Below are positions 10,016 through 19,030 of a stretch of 64,000 bases of DNA, one piece after another. The position numbers were made by a program, and so were the translations under genes. The notes under the pieces were generated by a model that saw only the letters and a program-made list of their open reading frames with translations, was not told where the DNA came from and made no database searches. Positions within the stretch are counted from its first letter, which is position 1. Every line of letters begins with the position of its first letter. Origin of the DNA: Hyphomicrobiales bacterium. GTDB lineage: Bacteria; Pseudomonadota; Alphaproteobacteria; Rhizobiales; Beijerinckiaceae. Where the stretch lies: contig UBZM01000017.1 in assembly GCA_900470095.1 (NCBI GenBank), positions 1 through 64,000 on the forward strand, given 5' to 3'.

Positions 10016-10699
10016 ATGACCAGCTCCATCCGCATTGCCCCTTCCATCCTCTCCGCCGATTTCTCGAAGCTCGGGGAGGAGGTTCGCGCCATCGATGCAG
10101 CGGGCGCCGACTGGATCCATTGCGATGTGATGGATGGGCATTTCGTGCCTAACATCACGTTTGGTCCCGACGTGCTGAAGGCGATTCGTCCGCACACCAA
10201 GAAGTTCTTCGACGTGCATTTGATGATCGCGCCGGTCGACCCCTATGTCGAAGCCTTCGCCAAGGCGGGCGCCGACCTGATTTCATTCCATGTCGAGGCT
10301 GGCCCGCACGCCCATCGGACCGTGCAGGCCATCAAGGCACAAGGCAAGCAGGCCGGCATCGTGCTCAATCCCGGTACGCCGGAGAGTGTCATCGAGCCGC
10401 TCCTGAACGATGTCGACCTCATCCTGCTGATGACCGTCAATCCCGGCTTTGGCGGCCAGAGCTTCATCCATTCCGTGGTCGAGAAGATCGCACGGGTTCG
10501 CGCCATGATCGGTGACCGCCCGATCGCGCTCGAAATCGACGGGGGGGCCACGCCGGAAACGGCACCCTTGGCCGCCAAGGCCGGCGCCAACGTGCTCGTC
10601 GCCGGCTCTGCAGTGTTCAAGGGCGGGCCATCGGCCTATGCCGGCAATATCGCCGCGATCCGCCAGGCGGCGGAAGCCGCCCGCGGCGACTGGGTTTGA
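10016..10699 (+). CDS. rpe: ribulose-phosphate 3-epimerase
   Basis: This 227-residue TIM-barrel enzyme interconverts ribulose-5-phosphate and xylulose-5-phosphate in the pentose phosphate and Calvin pathways. Family signatures are intact: [15 protein letters not shown] (residues 8-22), [16 protein letters not shown] with catalytic Asp and metal ligands, [16 protein letters not shown] and EIDGG near the phosphate site. The ATG at 10016 gives the usual length and N-terminus. It is followed by a 145-bp spacer and purB on the same strand. Confidence 0.97.
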   Translation: MTSSIRIAPSILSADFSKLGEEVRAIDAAGADWIHCDVMDGHFVPNITFGPDVLKAIRPHTKKFFDVHLMIAPVDPYVEAFAKAGADLISFHVEAGPHAHRTVQAIKAQGKQAGIVLNPGTPESVIEPLLNDVDLILLMTVNPGFGGQSFIHSVVEKIARVRAMIGDRPIALEIDGGATPETAPLAAKAGANVLVAGSAVFKGGPSAYAGNIAAIRQAAEAARGDWV

Positions 10700-10844
10700 A
10701 TTTGTAACTGCGCCGTCATTCCGGGCGTAGCGAAGCGAAGCTCCGGAGCCATTGCAGTGCGTCTTGCCCTGCGATGGTGTCTGGATCGGCGTGGCTTCGC
10801 CAGGTGTCCGGGATCACGTCGCGCGCTGTCCTGAAAGGCCAACC

Positions 10845-12152
10845 ATGATCCCGCGCTATTCCCGTCCCGAGATGGTCGCCATCTGGGAGCCGCAGACGAG
10901 GTTCCGGATCTGGTTCGAAATCGAGGCGCATGCCACCGACAAGCTGGCCGAGCTCGGCGTCGTGCCGAAGGAGGCCGCGGCGACGATCTGGGCCAAGGCC
11001 AGGGACGCGGTCTTCGATGTCGCACGCATCGACGAGATCGAGCGCGTCACCAAGCATGACGTCATCGCCTTCCTGACGCATCTGGCCGAGATCGTTGGCC
11101 CCGAGGCGCGTTTCGTGCACCAGGGCATGACCTCGTCGGATATTCTCGACACCACGCTGTCGGTGCAGCTCGCCCGCGCGACCGATATCCTGATCGCCGA
11201 TGTCGATGCGCTCTTGGCCGCGATCAAGCGCCGGGCGTTCGAACACAAGTTCACGCCGACGATCGGCCGATCGCACGGCATCCATGCCGAGCCGGTGACC
11301 TTCGGCCTCAAGCTGGCGCAGGCCTATGCCGAGTTCAGCCGCTGCCGGGACCGTCTGGTCGCCGCCCGCTCCGAGATCGCGACCTGTGCCATTTCCGGCG
11401 CAGTCGGCACCTTCGCCAATATCGACCCACAGGTCGAAGCCCATGTCGCCGAGAAGATGGGCCTCGCCGTCGAGCCGGTCTCGACACAGGTGATCCCGCG
11501 CGACCGTCACGCCATGTATTTCGCGACGCTCGGCGTCGTCGCCTCCTGTGTCGAGCGCCTGGCGACCGAGATCCGTCATCTCCAGCGCACCGAGGTCTAT
11601 GAGGCGGAGGAGTTCTTCTCGCCGGGCCAGAAGGGCTCTTCGGCGATGCCGCACAAGCGCAATCCGGTGCTGACCGAGAACCTGACGGGCCTTTCGCGGC
11701 TCGTTCGCGGCATGGTGACGCCGGCACTCGAGAATGTCGCGCTCTGGCACGAGCGGGACATCTCGCATTCCTCGGTCGAGCGCATGATCGGCCCCGATGC
11801 CACCGTAACGCTCGATTTCGCACTCGCGCGGCTTACCGGCGTCGTCGACAAGCTGCTGGTCTACCCGCAGAACATGCGCAAGAATCTCGACCGGCTCGGC
11901 GGCCTGCATAATTCGCAGCGCGTCCTGCTCGCCTTGACGCAGGCGGGTGCCAGCCGCGAGGAGAGCTATTCGCTGGTTCAGCGCAATGCGATGCGCACCT
12001 GGGAGCATGGCGAGGATTTCCTCACCAATCTCAAGGCCGATAGGGACGTGACGGCGAAGCTCTCGGCTGCCGAGCTCGAGGCGATGTTCGACGAGGGCTA
12101 TCACTTCAAGCATGTCGACACGATTTTCGCGCGAGTCTTCGGCGAAGCTTGA
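10845..12152 (+). CDS. purB: adenylosuccinate lyase
   Basis: This 435-residue enzyme of the fumarase/aspartase superfamily cleaves SAICAR and adenylosuccinate to fumarate plus AICAR or AMP in purine synthesis. It starts MIPRYSRPEMVAIWEPQTRF, typical of the short bacterial PurB type. The TSSDILDT segment, the GRSHGIHAEP histidine motif and the superfamily signature GSSAMPHKRNPVL (flexible catalytic serine loop) are all present. The 145-bp spacer from rpe contains an imperfect ATTCCGGG repeat. A second superfamily member, PcaB-like, is at 25628-26992, but its active-site context differs. Confidence 0.97.
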   Translation: MIPRYSRPEMVAIWEPQTRFRIWFEIEAHATDKLAELGVVPKEAAATIWAKARDAVFDVARIDEIERVTKHDVIAFLTHLAEIVGPEARFVHQGMTSSDILDTTLSVQLARATDILIADVDALLAAIKRRAFEHKFTPTIGRSHGIHAEPVTFGLKLAQAYAEFSRCRDRLVAARSEIATCAISGAVGTFANIDPQVEAHVAEKMGLAVEPVSTQVIPRDRHAMYFATLGVVASCVERLATEIRHLQRTEVYEAEEFFSPGQKGSSAMPHKRNPVLTENLTGLSRLVRGMVTPALENVALWHERDISHSSVERMIGPDATVTLDFALARLTGVVDKLLVYPQNMRKNLDRLGGLHNSQRVLLALTQAGASREESYSLVQRNAMRTWEHGEDFLTNLKADRDVTAKLSAAELEAMFDEGYHFKHVDTIFARVFGEA

Positions 12153-12184
12153 ACCCGCGCGGGTTGCCGTCCCCGCCGATTCGC

Positions 12185-12382
12185 ATGGCAACCTCGGTGC
12201 GCTTGCAGGCGGAAAGCCCGCATGCGCGCTATGGCATTGCCGAGCGCTGCCGCGCGGGCTGGCGCTTTTCGTTTCACGCCCTACGTTACGACTGGTCCGC
12301 TGCGGCTGACCTTGCCCTGTCCCGGGGCCGACGCGACTGGGCTCATGCCCTGTCGAGTGGCCTCGCCCTGAAACCCGATTGA
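12185..12382 (+). CDS. possible small hypothetical protein
   Basis: A 65-codon frame starting at ATG 12185 lies entirely between purB and the RBBP9-like hydrolase on the same strand, and ends six bases before the hydrolase ATG. Third codon positions are mostly G or C, and the composition (many Arg, Ala, Trp, His) could be a real soluble protein. I recognise no family, see no clear ribosome site, and any frame in this GC-rich DNA can stay open this long by chance. Confidence 0.3.
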   Translation: MATSVRLQAESPHARYGIAERCRAGWRFSFHALRYDWSAAADLALSRGRRDWAHALSSGLALKPD

Positions 12383-12387
12383 TTGCA

Positions 12388-12939
12388 ATGCGCTCGTCCG
12401 ACGCCGACATCCTCATCATTCCTGGCTGGTCCGGCTCTGGCGCGGACCATTGGCAGAGCCGCTGGGAGGCCAAGCTCACCACTGCCCGGCGCGTCGAGCA
12501 GGACGATTGGTACAAGCCTGCCCGGGACGCCTGGGCAAACCGGATCGTCGCTGCCGTCCGCGCAGCCAAGCGGCCGGTGGTGCTGGTTGCGCATTCCGCC
12601 GGCGTCAGCGCGGTGGCTCATGCGGCAGAACATCTGAAGCCCGGCGAAGTCGCCGGAGCTTTCCTGGTGGCGCCGGCCTCGGAGCGCGCGAAGCAGGCGA
12701 TCCCCGGCATGGCGCACGACTTCATCGCGCATCGGCGCGAGAAACTGCCATTCCCCGCCATCCTCATCTCCAGCACGACCGATCCCTACTGCACGCAGGA
12801 TGAGGCAAGGGCGTTGGCCGAGGCCTGGGGCGCCGAGTTCGTCGATGCCGGCGATGGCGGCCATCTCAATTCAGAATCCGGGCATGGCCCCTGGCCGGAC
12901 GGTCTGCTGCGTTTCGCGACCTTCCTCAAGGGGCTGTAG
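12388..12939 (+). CDS. RBBP9/YdeN-family alpha/beta hydrolase
   Basis: This small serine hydrolase of about 183 residues belongs to the RBBP9/YdeN family. It shows ILIIPGWSGSGADHWQSRW near the N-terminus, which is the family signature, the nucleophile elbow VAHSAGVSA (Ser around residue 68), an acidic residue in STTDPY and the catalytic histidine in DGGHLNSESG. A TTG nine bases earlier is also in frame, but the ATG at 12388 gives the better N-terminus. Physiological substrates of this family are largely unknown. Confidence 0.88.
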   Translation: MRSSDADILIIPGWSGSGADHWQSRWEAKLTTARRVEQDDWYKPARDAWANRIVAAVRAAKRPVVLVAHSAGVSAVAHAAEHLKPGEVAGAFLVAPASERAKQAIPGMAHDFIAHRREKLPFPAILISSTTDPYCTQDEARALAEAWGAEFVDAGDGGHLNSESGHGPWPDGLLRFATFLKGL

Positions 12940-12957
12940 GACGGTGCTGCAAAACGA

Positions 12958-12987
12958 AACCCGCCCCGGATCGCTCCGGGACGGGCT
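12958..12987 (-). terminator. rho-independent terminator of the liv operon
   Basis: Read on the minus strand, AGCCCGTCCCGGA pairs with TCCGGGGCGGGTT around a GCGA tetraloop (11 of 13 pairs), followed by TTCGTTTTG. It lies 30 bp after the livK stop, at the end of the minus-strand liv operon, and also separates it from the convergent hydrolase. Confidence 0.78.
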
Positions 12988-13017
12988 GGTCGGATCAGGA
13001 TCGATTAGCAGCCGAGA

Positions 13018-14133
13018 TCAATTCTCGACGTAGGTTATCTTGCCGTCGGCGCCCTTCTTCCAGGTGTAGACGGTGTAGTCCGGACGGGTGATGTCGCCCT
13101 TCTTGTCGAAGGAGATGTCGCCGATCACGGTCTTCACGGCCTCCCCACCATGGAGCGCGGCGGCGATCTTCTTCGGGTCGGTCGAGTTCGCGCGCTTGGC
13201 GCCTTCCGCCATGATCTGCACGGCGGCGTAGCTGTACAGCGTATAGGCTTCCGGCTTGAACTTGCGCGCCTCGAACTTCTTGAGGACGGCAGCCGCCTCG
13301 GGACGCTTCTGCGGGTCCGGCGGGAAGGTCATCAGGGTGCCTTCAACGCCGGGACCGCCGATCGTGGCGAACTCGTCGGTGGTGATGCCGTCGCCGGAGA
13401 CCAGCACGGTCTTCAGGCCCTGGTCGCGCATCTGGCGCACGATCAGACCGCCTTCGGTGTGCAGGCCACCCCAGTAGAGGTAGTCGGCACCGGCTGCCTT
13501 GATCTTGGAGACGAGGGCCGAGAAGTCCTTCTCGCCCGCATTCACGCCTTCATAGAGCACTTCCTTGACGCCGCCGGCATTGAGGCCCTTCTTGGTCTCG
13601 TCTGCGAGGCCCTGGCCATAGGTCGTCTTGTCGTGGACGACGGCGATCTTCTTGTCCTTGAAGTTCTTCAGAAGATAGGCGGCGGCGACGCTGCCCTGCT
13701 GGTCGTCGCGACCGCAGGTCCGGAAGGTGTTCCAGAGACCGCGCTCGGTGACCTTCGGGTTGGTGGCCGAGGGGCTGATCATCAGGATGCCGTTCTCGGC
13801 ATAGACTTCGGATGCCGGCATCGTGACGCCGGAGTTGAAGTGACCGACCACCCACTTGACGCCGTCGCCGACGAACTTGTTGGCGACGGAGACGCCTTGC
13901 TTCGGGTCGGAGACGTCGTCGCCGACCGAGACGGTGATCTTCTGGCCGAGCACGCCGCCGGCCGCATTGATATCCTCCACAGCCTGTTCGACGCCGTTCT
14001 TGAGCTGCGCGCCAAAGGCTGCGTTCGGGCCGGTGATCGGGCCGCCGACGCCGAGCTTGATCTGAGCATTGGCCACGCCGGAGAAGGCGAGGACCGCGCC
14101 GAGCGCGATACCGCCCAACAGCAGTTTCTTCAT
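13018..14133 (-). CDS. livK: branched-chain amino-acid ABC transporter substrate-binding protein (LivK/LivJ-like)
   Basis: This 371-residue periplasmic protein captures leucine, isoleucine, valine or related substrates for the LivHMGF permease. A signal peptide covers about residues 1-23 (MKKLLLGGIALGAVLAFSG, cleavage after ANA). The mature domain begins IKLGVGGPITGPNAAFGAQL, as in type I periplasmic binding proteins, with two Rossmann-like lobes. The ATG at 14133 has GGGAG about ten bases upstream; earlier in-frame starts would bury the signal peptide. It is the last gene of the operon and lies 150 bp after the DUF6867 gene, so it may also have its own promoter for higher expression. Confidence 0.93.
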   Translation of the reverse strand: MKKLLLGGIALGAVLAFSGVANAQIKLGVGGPITGPNAAFGAQLKNGVEQAVEDINAAGGVLGQKITVSVGDDVSDPKQGVSVANKFVGDGVKWVVGHFNSGVTMPASEVYAENGILMISPSATNPKVTERGLWNTFRTCGRDDQQGSVAAAYLLKNFKDKKIAVVHDKTTYGQGLADETKKGLNAGGVKEVLYEGVNAGEKDFSALVSKIKAAGADYLYWGGLHTEGGLIVRQMRDQGLKTVLVSGDGITTDEFATIGGPGVEGTLMTFPPDPQKRPEAAAVLKKFEARKFKPEAYTLYSYAAVQIMAEGAKRANSTDPKKIAAALHGGEAVKTVIGDISFDKKGDITRPDYTVYTWKKGADGKITYVEN

Positions 14134-14283
14134 GAGATGAGACTCCCCTGTATTGTCACTATGAACGGGCCAAAGTTTCGGCCCGTCTCGGCGCGTGGTG
14201 CCACCGTGAAATGCAGTCTTGCGCTTTTTCGACGGTCTGTCACGCGGCAAGCTCGGTGTGGTTTTTCGCTCTTTCAGAGGGGG

Positions 14284-14637
14284 TTAGCCGCCTTCCCGGG
14301 GCTTCCAGCCGAAGGGTCCGGTGCGCTCATAGAGCCAGCGATATTGCGTCGTCATCTGCCGGGCGCGGTTGTAGCGCCAGCCGGCAAAGCCGAAGGCCAT
14401 CAGCACGATCGTGTCGATGATATAATAGTGCAGGGTCAGCAGAGTGGCCTGGAACAGGGCAAAATGGATGAAGCGGACGAAGAGGCCCAGCACGAGAATA
14501 TAGAGCACCAGCTGGAACGCCGGCCGCCAGGTCATCGCCACCGCCCGCCCGGTCATCCAGGCCGCCCAGCCACCCATGACGACGGTGACCAGCAGGAACA
14601 GCCAGATGGTCGGCTCCTCGTAGATTATGCCTTGCAT
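14284..14637 (-). CDS. DUF6867-family small membrane protein in the liv operon
   Basis: This 117-residue protein has three or four hydrophobic helices (about residues 10-30, 38-62 and 66-86) and the aromatic-rich motif RWLYERTGPFGWKPREGG at its end. It has an AGGAG ribosome site eight bases upstream of the ATG. Small membrane proteins of this type are regularly found between livF and livK in Hyphomicrobiales, and from memory it corresponds to DUF6867. Its role is unknown; the constant position suggests an accessory part of the ABC transporter. Confidence 0.75.
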   Translation of the reverse strand: MQGIIYEEPTIWLFLLVTVVMGGWAAWMTGRAVAMTWRPAFQLVLYILVLGLFVRFIHFALFQATLLTLHYYIIDTIVLMAFGFAGWRYNRARQMTTQYRWLYERTGPFGWKPREGG

Positions 14638-14708
14638 CGTTGTGCTCCTAGGATTCTGAGCCTGATGTCGACCGCATGTCGCCCTGAACCTCGATGTGTC
14701 ATGCGGCT

Positions 14709-15440
14709 CTAGTGCCGCCCGCCTTCGAGATAGGCGGCCCGGACTTGCGGGTTCGCCAGCAATTCCTGGCCGGTGCCGCTCATGGTGATGACGCCGTTGA
14801 CCATGACATAGCCGCGATGGGCGAGCTTCAGGGCGTGGAAGGCGTTCTGCTCGACCAGGAACACGGTCAGCCCCTGCGTGCGGTTGAGTTCGCGGATCGC
14901 CTCGAAGATCTGCTTGACGATCAGTGGCGCCAGTCCGAGCGACGGCTCGTCGAGCAGCAGCAGCTTCGGCCGCGCCATGAGCGCGCGCGCGATCGCCACC
15001 ATCTGCTGCTCGCCGCCCGAAAGCGTTCCGCCTCGCTGCTGCAGGCGCTCGCGAATGCGCGGAAAGAGCTCGCAGATCTTTTCGAGATCCTCTTCGAAAT
15101 GGGCGAGGTCGCGCACCGCGGCGCCCATCTGCAGGTTCTCGAATACGGTCATGCGCGGGAAGATGCGACGTCCTTCCGGCGATTGCGCGATGCCCAGCCG
15201 GGCGATCTCGTGGCTCGGCAGCTTCGTGATGTCCCGGCCCTCATAGGTCACCGTGCCTTCGCGGGCCTGCGGATTGCCGAAGATCGTCATCATCAGCGTC
15301 GATTTGCCGGCGCCGTTCGCGCCGATCATCGTCACGATCTCACCCTCATGCACGTCGACATCGACGCCCTTCAGAGCGATGATCTTGCCGTAATAGGTCT
15401 TGACCCCGCGAACGGAGAGCAGAGGCGCGGCGTCCGTCAT
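14709..15440 (-). CDS. livF: branched-chain amino-acid ABC transporter ATP-binding protein LivF
   Basis: This 243-residue ATPase is one of the two that drive the Liv permease. Walker A is GANGAGKST (about residues 37-45), the ABC signature is LSGGEQQM, Walker B is LLLLDEPS, and the switch histidine region follows in FLVEQN. The short form without the LivG insertion marks it as LivF. Its ATG at 15440 overlaps the livG stop by one base (TGATG), showing translational coupling; a GTG one codon earlier is possible. Confidence 0.95.
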   Translation of the reverse strand: MTDAAPLLSVRGVKTYYGKIIALKGVDVDVHEGEIVTMIGANGAGKSTLMMTIFGNPQAREGTVTYEGRDITKLPSHEIARLGIAQSPEGRRIFPRMTVFENLQMGAAVRDLAHFEEDLEKICELFPRIRERLQQRGGTLSGGEQQMVAIARALMARPKLLLLDEPSLGLAPLIVKQIFEAIRELNRTQGLTVFLVEQNAFHALKLAHRGYVMVNGVITMSGTGQELLANPQVRAAYLEGGRH

Positions 15441-16276
15441 CACAGTCCGACCTCTGCTTCCACTTTGGCGACTTCCTCGTCGTCGACGCCGAGATAGGCC
15501 GCGATCACGCGCGGATCGGCCTGCACCTCGGCCGGGGTGCCGTCGGAGATCTTGGTGCCATAGTCGAGCACCACGACGTGATCGGAAATCTGCATCACCA
15601 CCGACATGTCATGCTCGATCAGCAGCAGGGCCGTGCCGATATCCTTGCGGATCGAGAGCAGAAGTGTGTTGAGATCGTGGCTCTCGCGCGGGTTCAAGCC
15701 CGCCGCGGGTTCGTCCAGGCAGAGCAGCACGGGGTCGGTGCACATGGCGCGCGCGATCTCGAGGCGGCGCTGATCGCCATAGGGCAGGTCGGCGGCCGGA
15801 TCGTCGGCGCGATCGATCAGGTTGATCTTCTCCAGCCAGAACTTGGCCTTCTCGATCGCTTCCTTCTCGCGCGCCTTGTAGCCGCCGATGCCGAGCACGC
15901 CGAGGAAGGTGAAGCCCGACGCGATCATCAGCGGGTTGTGCTGCGCGATCAGCAGATTCTCCAGCACGGTCATGCCGCCGAACAGGCGAATGTTCTGGAA
16001 GGTGCGGGCGACCTTGGCTTTCCAGGAAATCCGGAAGTCGGGCATGCGCTCGAGCAGGAAGCTCGCGCCGCTGTCCTGGGTCAGCGTGATCATGCCTTCG
16101 GTCGGTTTGTAGAAGCCCGTGATGCAGTTGAAGACAGTGGTCTTGCCGGCTCCGTTGGGGCCGATCAGGGCGGTGATGTCGCCCTTGCGTGCCTCGAAGG
16201 AAAGATCGTTGACGGCGGTGAGGCCGCCGAAGCGCATCGTCAGATGTTCGACCTGAAGCAGAGGAGGGGTTGTCAT
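15440..16276 (-). CDS. livG: branched-chain amino-acid ABC transporter ATP-binding protein LivG
   Basis: This 278-residue ABC ATPase pairs with LivF. GPNGAGKTTVFN is Walker A, ITGFYKPTEG and FQNIRLFGGMTVLEN are typical of LivG, LPYGDQRRLEIARAM is the signature region, and LCLDEPAAGLN is Walker B. The start at 16276 overlaps the livM stop (TGATG), and the long upstream open frame lies inside livM and is not coding. The C-terminal tail is the usual LivG extension. Confidence 0.95.
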   Translation of the reverse strand: MTTPPLLQVEHLTMRFGGLTAVNDLSFEARKGDITALIGPNGAGKTTVFNCITGFYKPTEGMITLTQDSGASFLLERMPDFRISWKAKVARTFQNIRLFGGMTVLENLLIAQHNPLMIASGFTFLGVLGIGGYKAREKEAIEKAKFWLEKINLIDRADDPAADLPYGDQRRLEIARAMCTDPVLLCLDEPAAGLNPRESHDLNTLLLSIRKDIGTALLLIEHDMSVVMQISDHVVVLDYGTKISDGTPAEVQADPRVIAAYLGVDDEEVAKVEAEVGL

Positions 16277-17658
16277 CAGCCGTGGCCTTCCTGGACCATA
16301 TCGGCCGAGATCGCCTTCTTCTCCTTGAGAAAGGCTGTCGGCTCGCGTGTCGATATCAGTCCGCGTGGCTTCCAGATCATGATTACGACCATGGCGAAGC
16401 CGAAGATCAGCATGCGGTATTTGGTCGGATCGAAATCGGGGCCGAAGATCTGCTTCAGCCAATCGAGTTCGCGCAGGAGTTCGGTGCCGCCGATCATCAC
16501 GCTGGCCGCGATGGCGACGCCCCAGAGCGAGCCCATGCCGCCGAGCACGACGATGGCGAGAATGATCGCCGATTCCATGAAGACGAAAGACTCAGGCGAG
16601 ATGAAGCCCTGGCGTGCAGCAAAGAATGAGCCGGCGAAGCCACCGAACATTGCACCGAGCGAAAAGGCCGTCAGCTTGGTGTTGGTGGTGTTGATGCCGA
16701 GCGAGCGGCAGGCGATCTCGTCCTCTCGTAGCGCCTCCCAGGCGCGTCCGACCGGTAGGCGACGCAGCCTCAGCGTGACGAACGCTGTGAGCAGGGCCAG
16801 TCCAAGGATGACGTAGTAGAGGAAGATGGTGCGATAGAGCGGCGAGAATTCGAGCCCGAACACCGCGGCAAAGCCGTCATCGGCCGCCGTGAACGGAATG
16901 CCGAAGAAGGTCGGGCGCGGAATGCCCGAGATGCCGGCATAGCCGTTCGAGAACTCGACCCAGTTGATCAGGATGAGGCGAATGATCTCGCCGAAGGCGA
17001 GGGTGACGATAGCGAGATAGTCGCCGCGCAACCTGAGGACGGGGAAGCCGAGCAGCATGCCCCAGAAGGCCGCGAGGATTCCGGACATCGGCAGCAGGAT
17101 CCAGAAGGACAGGCCGAAATTCTTGGCGAGCAGCGCGTAGGAATAGGCGCCGACGGCGTAGAAGGCGACATATCCCAGATCGAGCAGGCCGGCGAGGCCG
17201 ACGACGATGTTCAGCCCCCAGCCGAGCATGACGTAGATCAGGATCTGGACGCCAAAATTGTCGATCCACTTCAGCGCGCCGCCCCAGCCCGCCAGCGTGA
17301 TGGCAATGATTGGGAAAGTGACGAGAAAGCCGAGCCCGGCCAGCGAGAACAGGCGCGAATGGCGCTGGAAGAAGCCGATCGTGCCATGCGGCAGCAGCCG
17401 CACCACCGATTTGCCTTCGCCGCGCTTCTGCTGGCGCAACGCCATCAGGAAGCGGCCGACGAAGATGATCGCAACAGCCCAGGCGACGGCGTCCCAACGT
17501 GGATCGAGGACGAGGACGTTGTCGAGGTTCTGGCGAGTGCCCCAGGCGATGATGGGGATACACAGGCCGAAGGTGACGACGGCGGCGAAGGCGGCTTCCT
17601 TCAGCGCCTTCATCATGTCGAGTTGGCGTGCGGCCGGTAACTGTGTAACGGGAGCCAT
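16276..17658 (-). CDS. livM: branched-chain amino-acid ABC transporter permease LivM
   Basis: This 460-residue inner-membrane permease subunit has the conserved EAA-like loop GRAWEALREDEIACRSLGIN and the core GLAGLLDLGYVAFYAVGAYS. About ten hydrophobic helices are visible, with two extra N-terminal helices (about residues 24-75) before a basic linker, which makes it longer than the usual 320-420 residues. It follows livH by three bases and overlaps livG by one base, so the genes are translationally coupled. Confidence 0.94.
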   Translation of the reverse strand: MAPVTQLPAARQLDMMKALKEAAFAAVVTFGLCIPIIAWGTRQNLDNVLVLDPRWDAVAWAVAIIFVGRFLMALRQQKRGEGKSVVRLLPHGTIGFFQRHSRLFSLAGLGFLVTFPIIAITLAGWGGALKWIDNFGVQILIYVMLGWGLNIVVGLAGLLDLGYVAFYAVGAYSYALLAKNFGLSFWILLPMSGILAAFWGMLLGFPVLRLRGDYLAIVTLAFGEIIRLILINWVEFSNGYAGISGIPRPTFFGIPFTAADDGFAAVFGLEFSPLYRTIFLYYVILGLALLTAFVTLRLRRLPVGRAWEALREDEIACRSLGINTTNTKLTAFSLGAMFGGFAGSFFAARQGFISPESFVFMESAIILAIVVLGGMGSLWGVAIAASVMIGGTELLRELDWLKQIFGPDFDPTKYRMLIFGFAMVVIMIWKPRGLISTREPTAFLKEKKAISADMVQEGHG

Positions 17659-17661
17659 GCG

Positions 17662-18579
17662 TCAGACCTTCTCGACTTCGGGACGACCGAGGATGCCGGA
17701 CGGCATGAAGACGAGCACCACCGCAAGGATGCAGAAGGCGGCGACGTCCTTGTAGTCGATGGTGAAATAGGCGGACCAGAACACTTCGATCAGGCCGATC
17801 AGCAATCCGCCGATCACGGCGCCGGGAAGGGAGCCGATGCCACCCAGAACCGCCGCGGTGAAGGCCTTCACGCCTGGCGTGAAGCCGTCGGCGAAGTTCA
17901 CGACGCCATAGAGCACGAGGTACATCACGCCGGCGACGGCGGCGAGCGCTGCGCCCATCACGAAGGTGATGGAGATGGTGCGGTCGACGTCGATGCCGAG
18001 CAGGCCGGCCATCTTGCGGTCCTGTTCGCAGGCGCGCTGGGCGCGACCCAGAGAGGTCTTCTGCACGATGAACCAGAAGGCGGCGAGCAGGATCGCGGTG
18101 GTGAGGATGATGACGATCTGCTTGTAGGAGATCTGGACCGTGTAGGTCGCGCTGTCGATCAGCGTGATCGACTTGTTCAGCATCGGCGGGATCGACTTGT
18201 TGCGCGGGCCCTGCACGACCTGGACGAAATTCGTCAGGAAGATCGACATGCCGATGGCCGAAATCAGTGGGGCCAGTCGGAAGGAACCGCGCAGCGGCCG
18301 GTAGGCAACACGCTCGATCGTCCAGTTCCACAGCGACGTGAAGAACATCGCCAGCACCAGCACGAAGATCAATGCCAGGACGATGAGGCCGGCGCCGAAC
18401 CAGGAGGCGATCAGCATGAAGAAGATCAGCGCGATGAACGCGGAGAGCATGAAAACGTCGCCATGGGCGAAGTTCACCATGCCGATGATTCCGAAGACCA
18501 TCGTGTAGCCGATGGCGATGAGGCCGTAGATCGACCCCAGGGTCAGCCCGTTGATGAGCTGCTGGAGGAATACTTCCAT
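17662..18579 (-). CDS. livH: branched-chain amino-acid ABC transporter permease LivH
   Basis: This 305-residue permease subunit is the first gene of the liv operon. LINGLTLGSIYGLIAIGYTMVFG at the N-terminus and RACEQDRKMAGLLGIDVDRTI (the EAA loop that contacts the ATPases) are diagnostic. Eight or so hydrophobic helices are visible. The promoter should lie in the 450-bp region 18580-19030, which carries a perfect palindrome. Confidence 0.95.
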   Translation of the reverse strand: MEVFLQQLINGLTLGSIYGLIAIGYTMVFGIIGMVNFAHGDVFMLSAFIALIFFMLIASWFGAGLIVLALIFVLVLAMFFTSLWNWTIERVAYRPLRGSFRLAPLISAIGMSIFLTNFVQVVQGPRNKSIPPMLNKSITLIDSATYTVQISYKQIVIILTTAILLAAFWFIVQKTSLGRAQRACEQDRKMAGLLGIDVDRTISITFVMGAALAAVAGVMYLVLYGVVNFADGFTPGVKAFTAAVLGGIGSLPGAVIGGLLIGLIEVFWSAYFTIDYKDVAAFCILAVVLVFMPSGILGRPEVEKV

Positions 18580-19030
18580 TGACGACGTCTAACCCCTCGA
18601 ACCAGCTCCCGTTCTCTTCGCCGGCATGACGCCGACGCATGCGGGATGCGATTGCTATGCAGAGCTACCAATGGCTTGCGCCTGCGACAATCCACCCATG
18701 CCATATTTCTGTCAAAAGCAATCTCGGACCGCTTGCTCTCGAAACAGGCAGAATTCTGTGCAGTGCAGCGCCAATTTGGCGCAAGATGATTGTCTATTGT
18801 GCGGTGCAGCATCTTCCTTCGTGCAAGTAAAAAGGGTGTTGGCAGGGGCTGTTGGGTGCGATCGGCCACCTTGCAGCCGCGGGTCTGCGGGGCGCGATCG
18901 TCGGTGGCGATCGTGCTGTCGTCGATCATCCGGGGCCAGCCCTCGATCGAAGGTATAATAACGTCCTGGCACTGCCGCCCTTGGCGGCATGGTCGTGCGT
19001 CGGGGGATGTGAGGGGCGCGCCCGACACCA
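18580..19030. other. intergenic region upstream of the liv operon
   Basis: These 451 bp between livH and a decayed P-loop gene contain no convincing gene: the open frames here are arginine- and serine-rich shadows. The stretch 18700-18840 is less GC-rich than its surroundings. It holds a 10-bp palindrome CAGAATTCTG (about 18749-18758) and a 15-base palindrome (18768-18782). It is the probable promoter region of the liv operon. Confidence 0.6.
18768..18782. promoter_or_regulatory. palindromic operator candidate upstream of livH
   Basis: GCGCCAATTTGGCGC is a perfect palindrome about a central T, 189 bp upstream of the livH start in a locally AT-richer stretch. It resembles a dimeric regulator site. 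No regulator gene is next to the operon, so the binding protein is unknown. Confidence 0.35.

Noticed and set aside
10716..12569. A 617-codon minus-strand frame opposite purB
   Set aside because: Antisense shadow of a highly conserved gene; composition and start are implausible.
16877..18640. A 587-codon minus-strand open frame across livM and livH
   Set aside because: It is extremely Arg/His/Pro-rich and covers two well-supported permease genes in another frame of the same strand; it is a GC-rich shadow.
18951..18960. TATAAT-like hexamer as a sigma-70 promoter
   Set aside because: No matching -35 element at 16-18 bp and no plus-strand gene follows closely.
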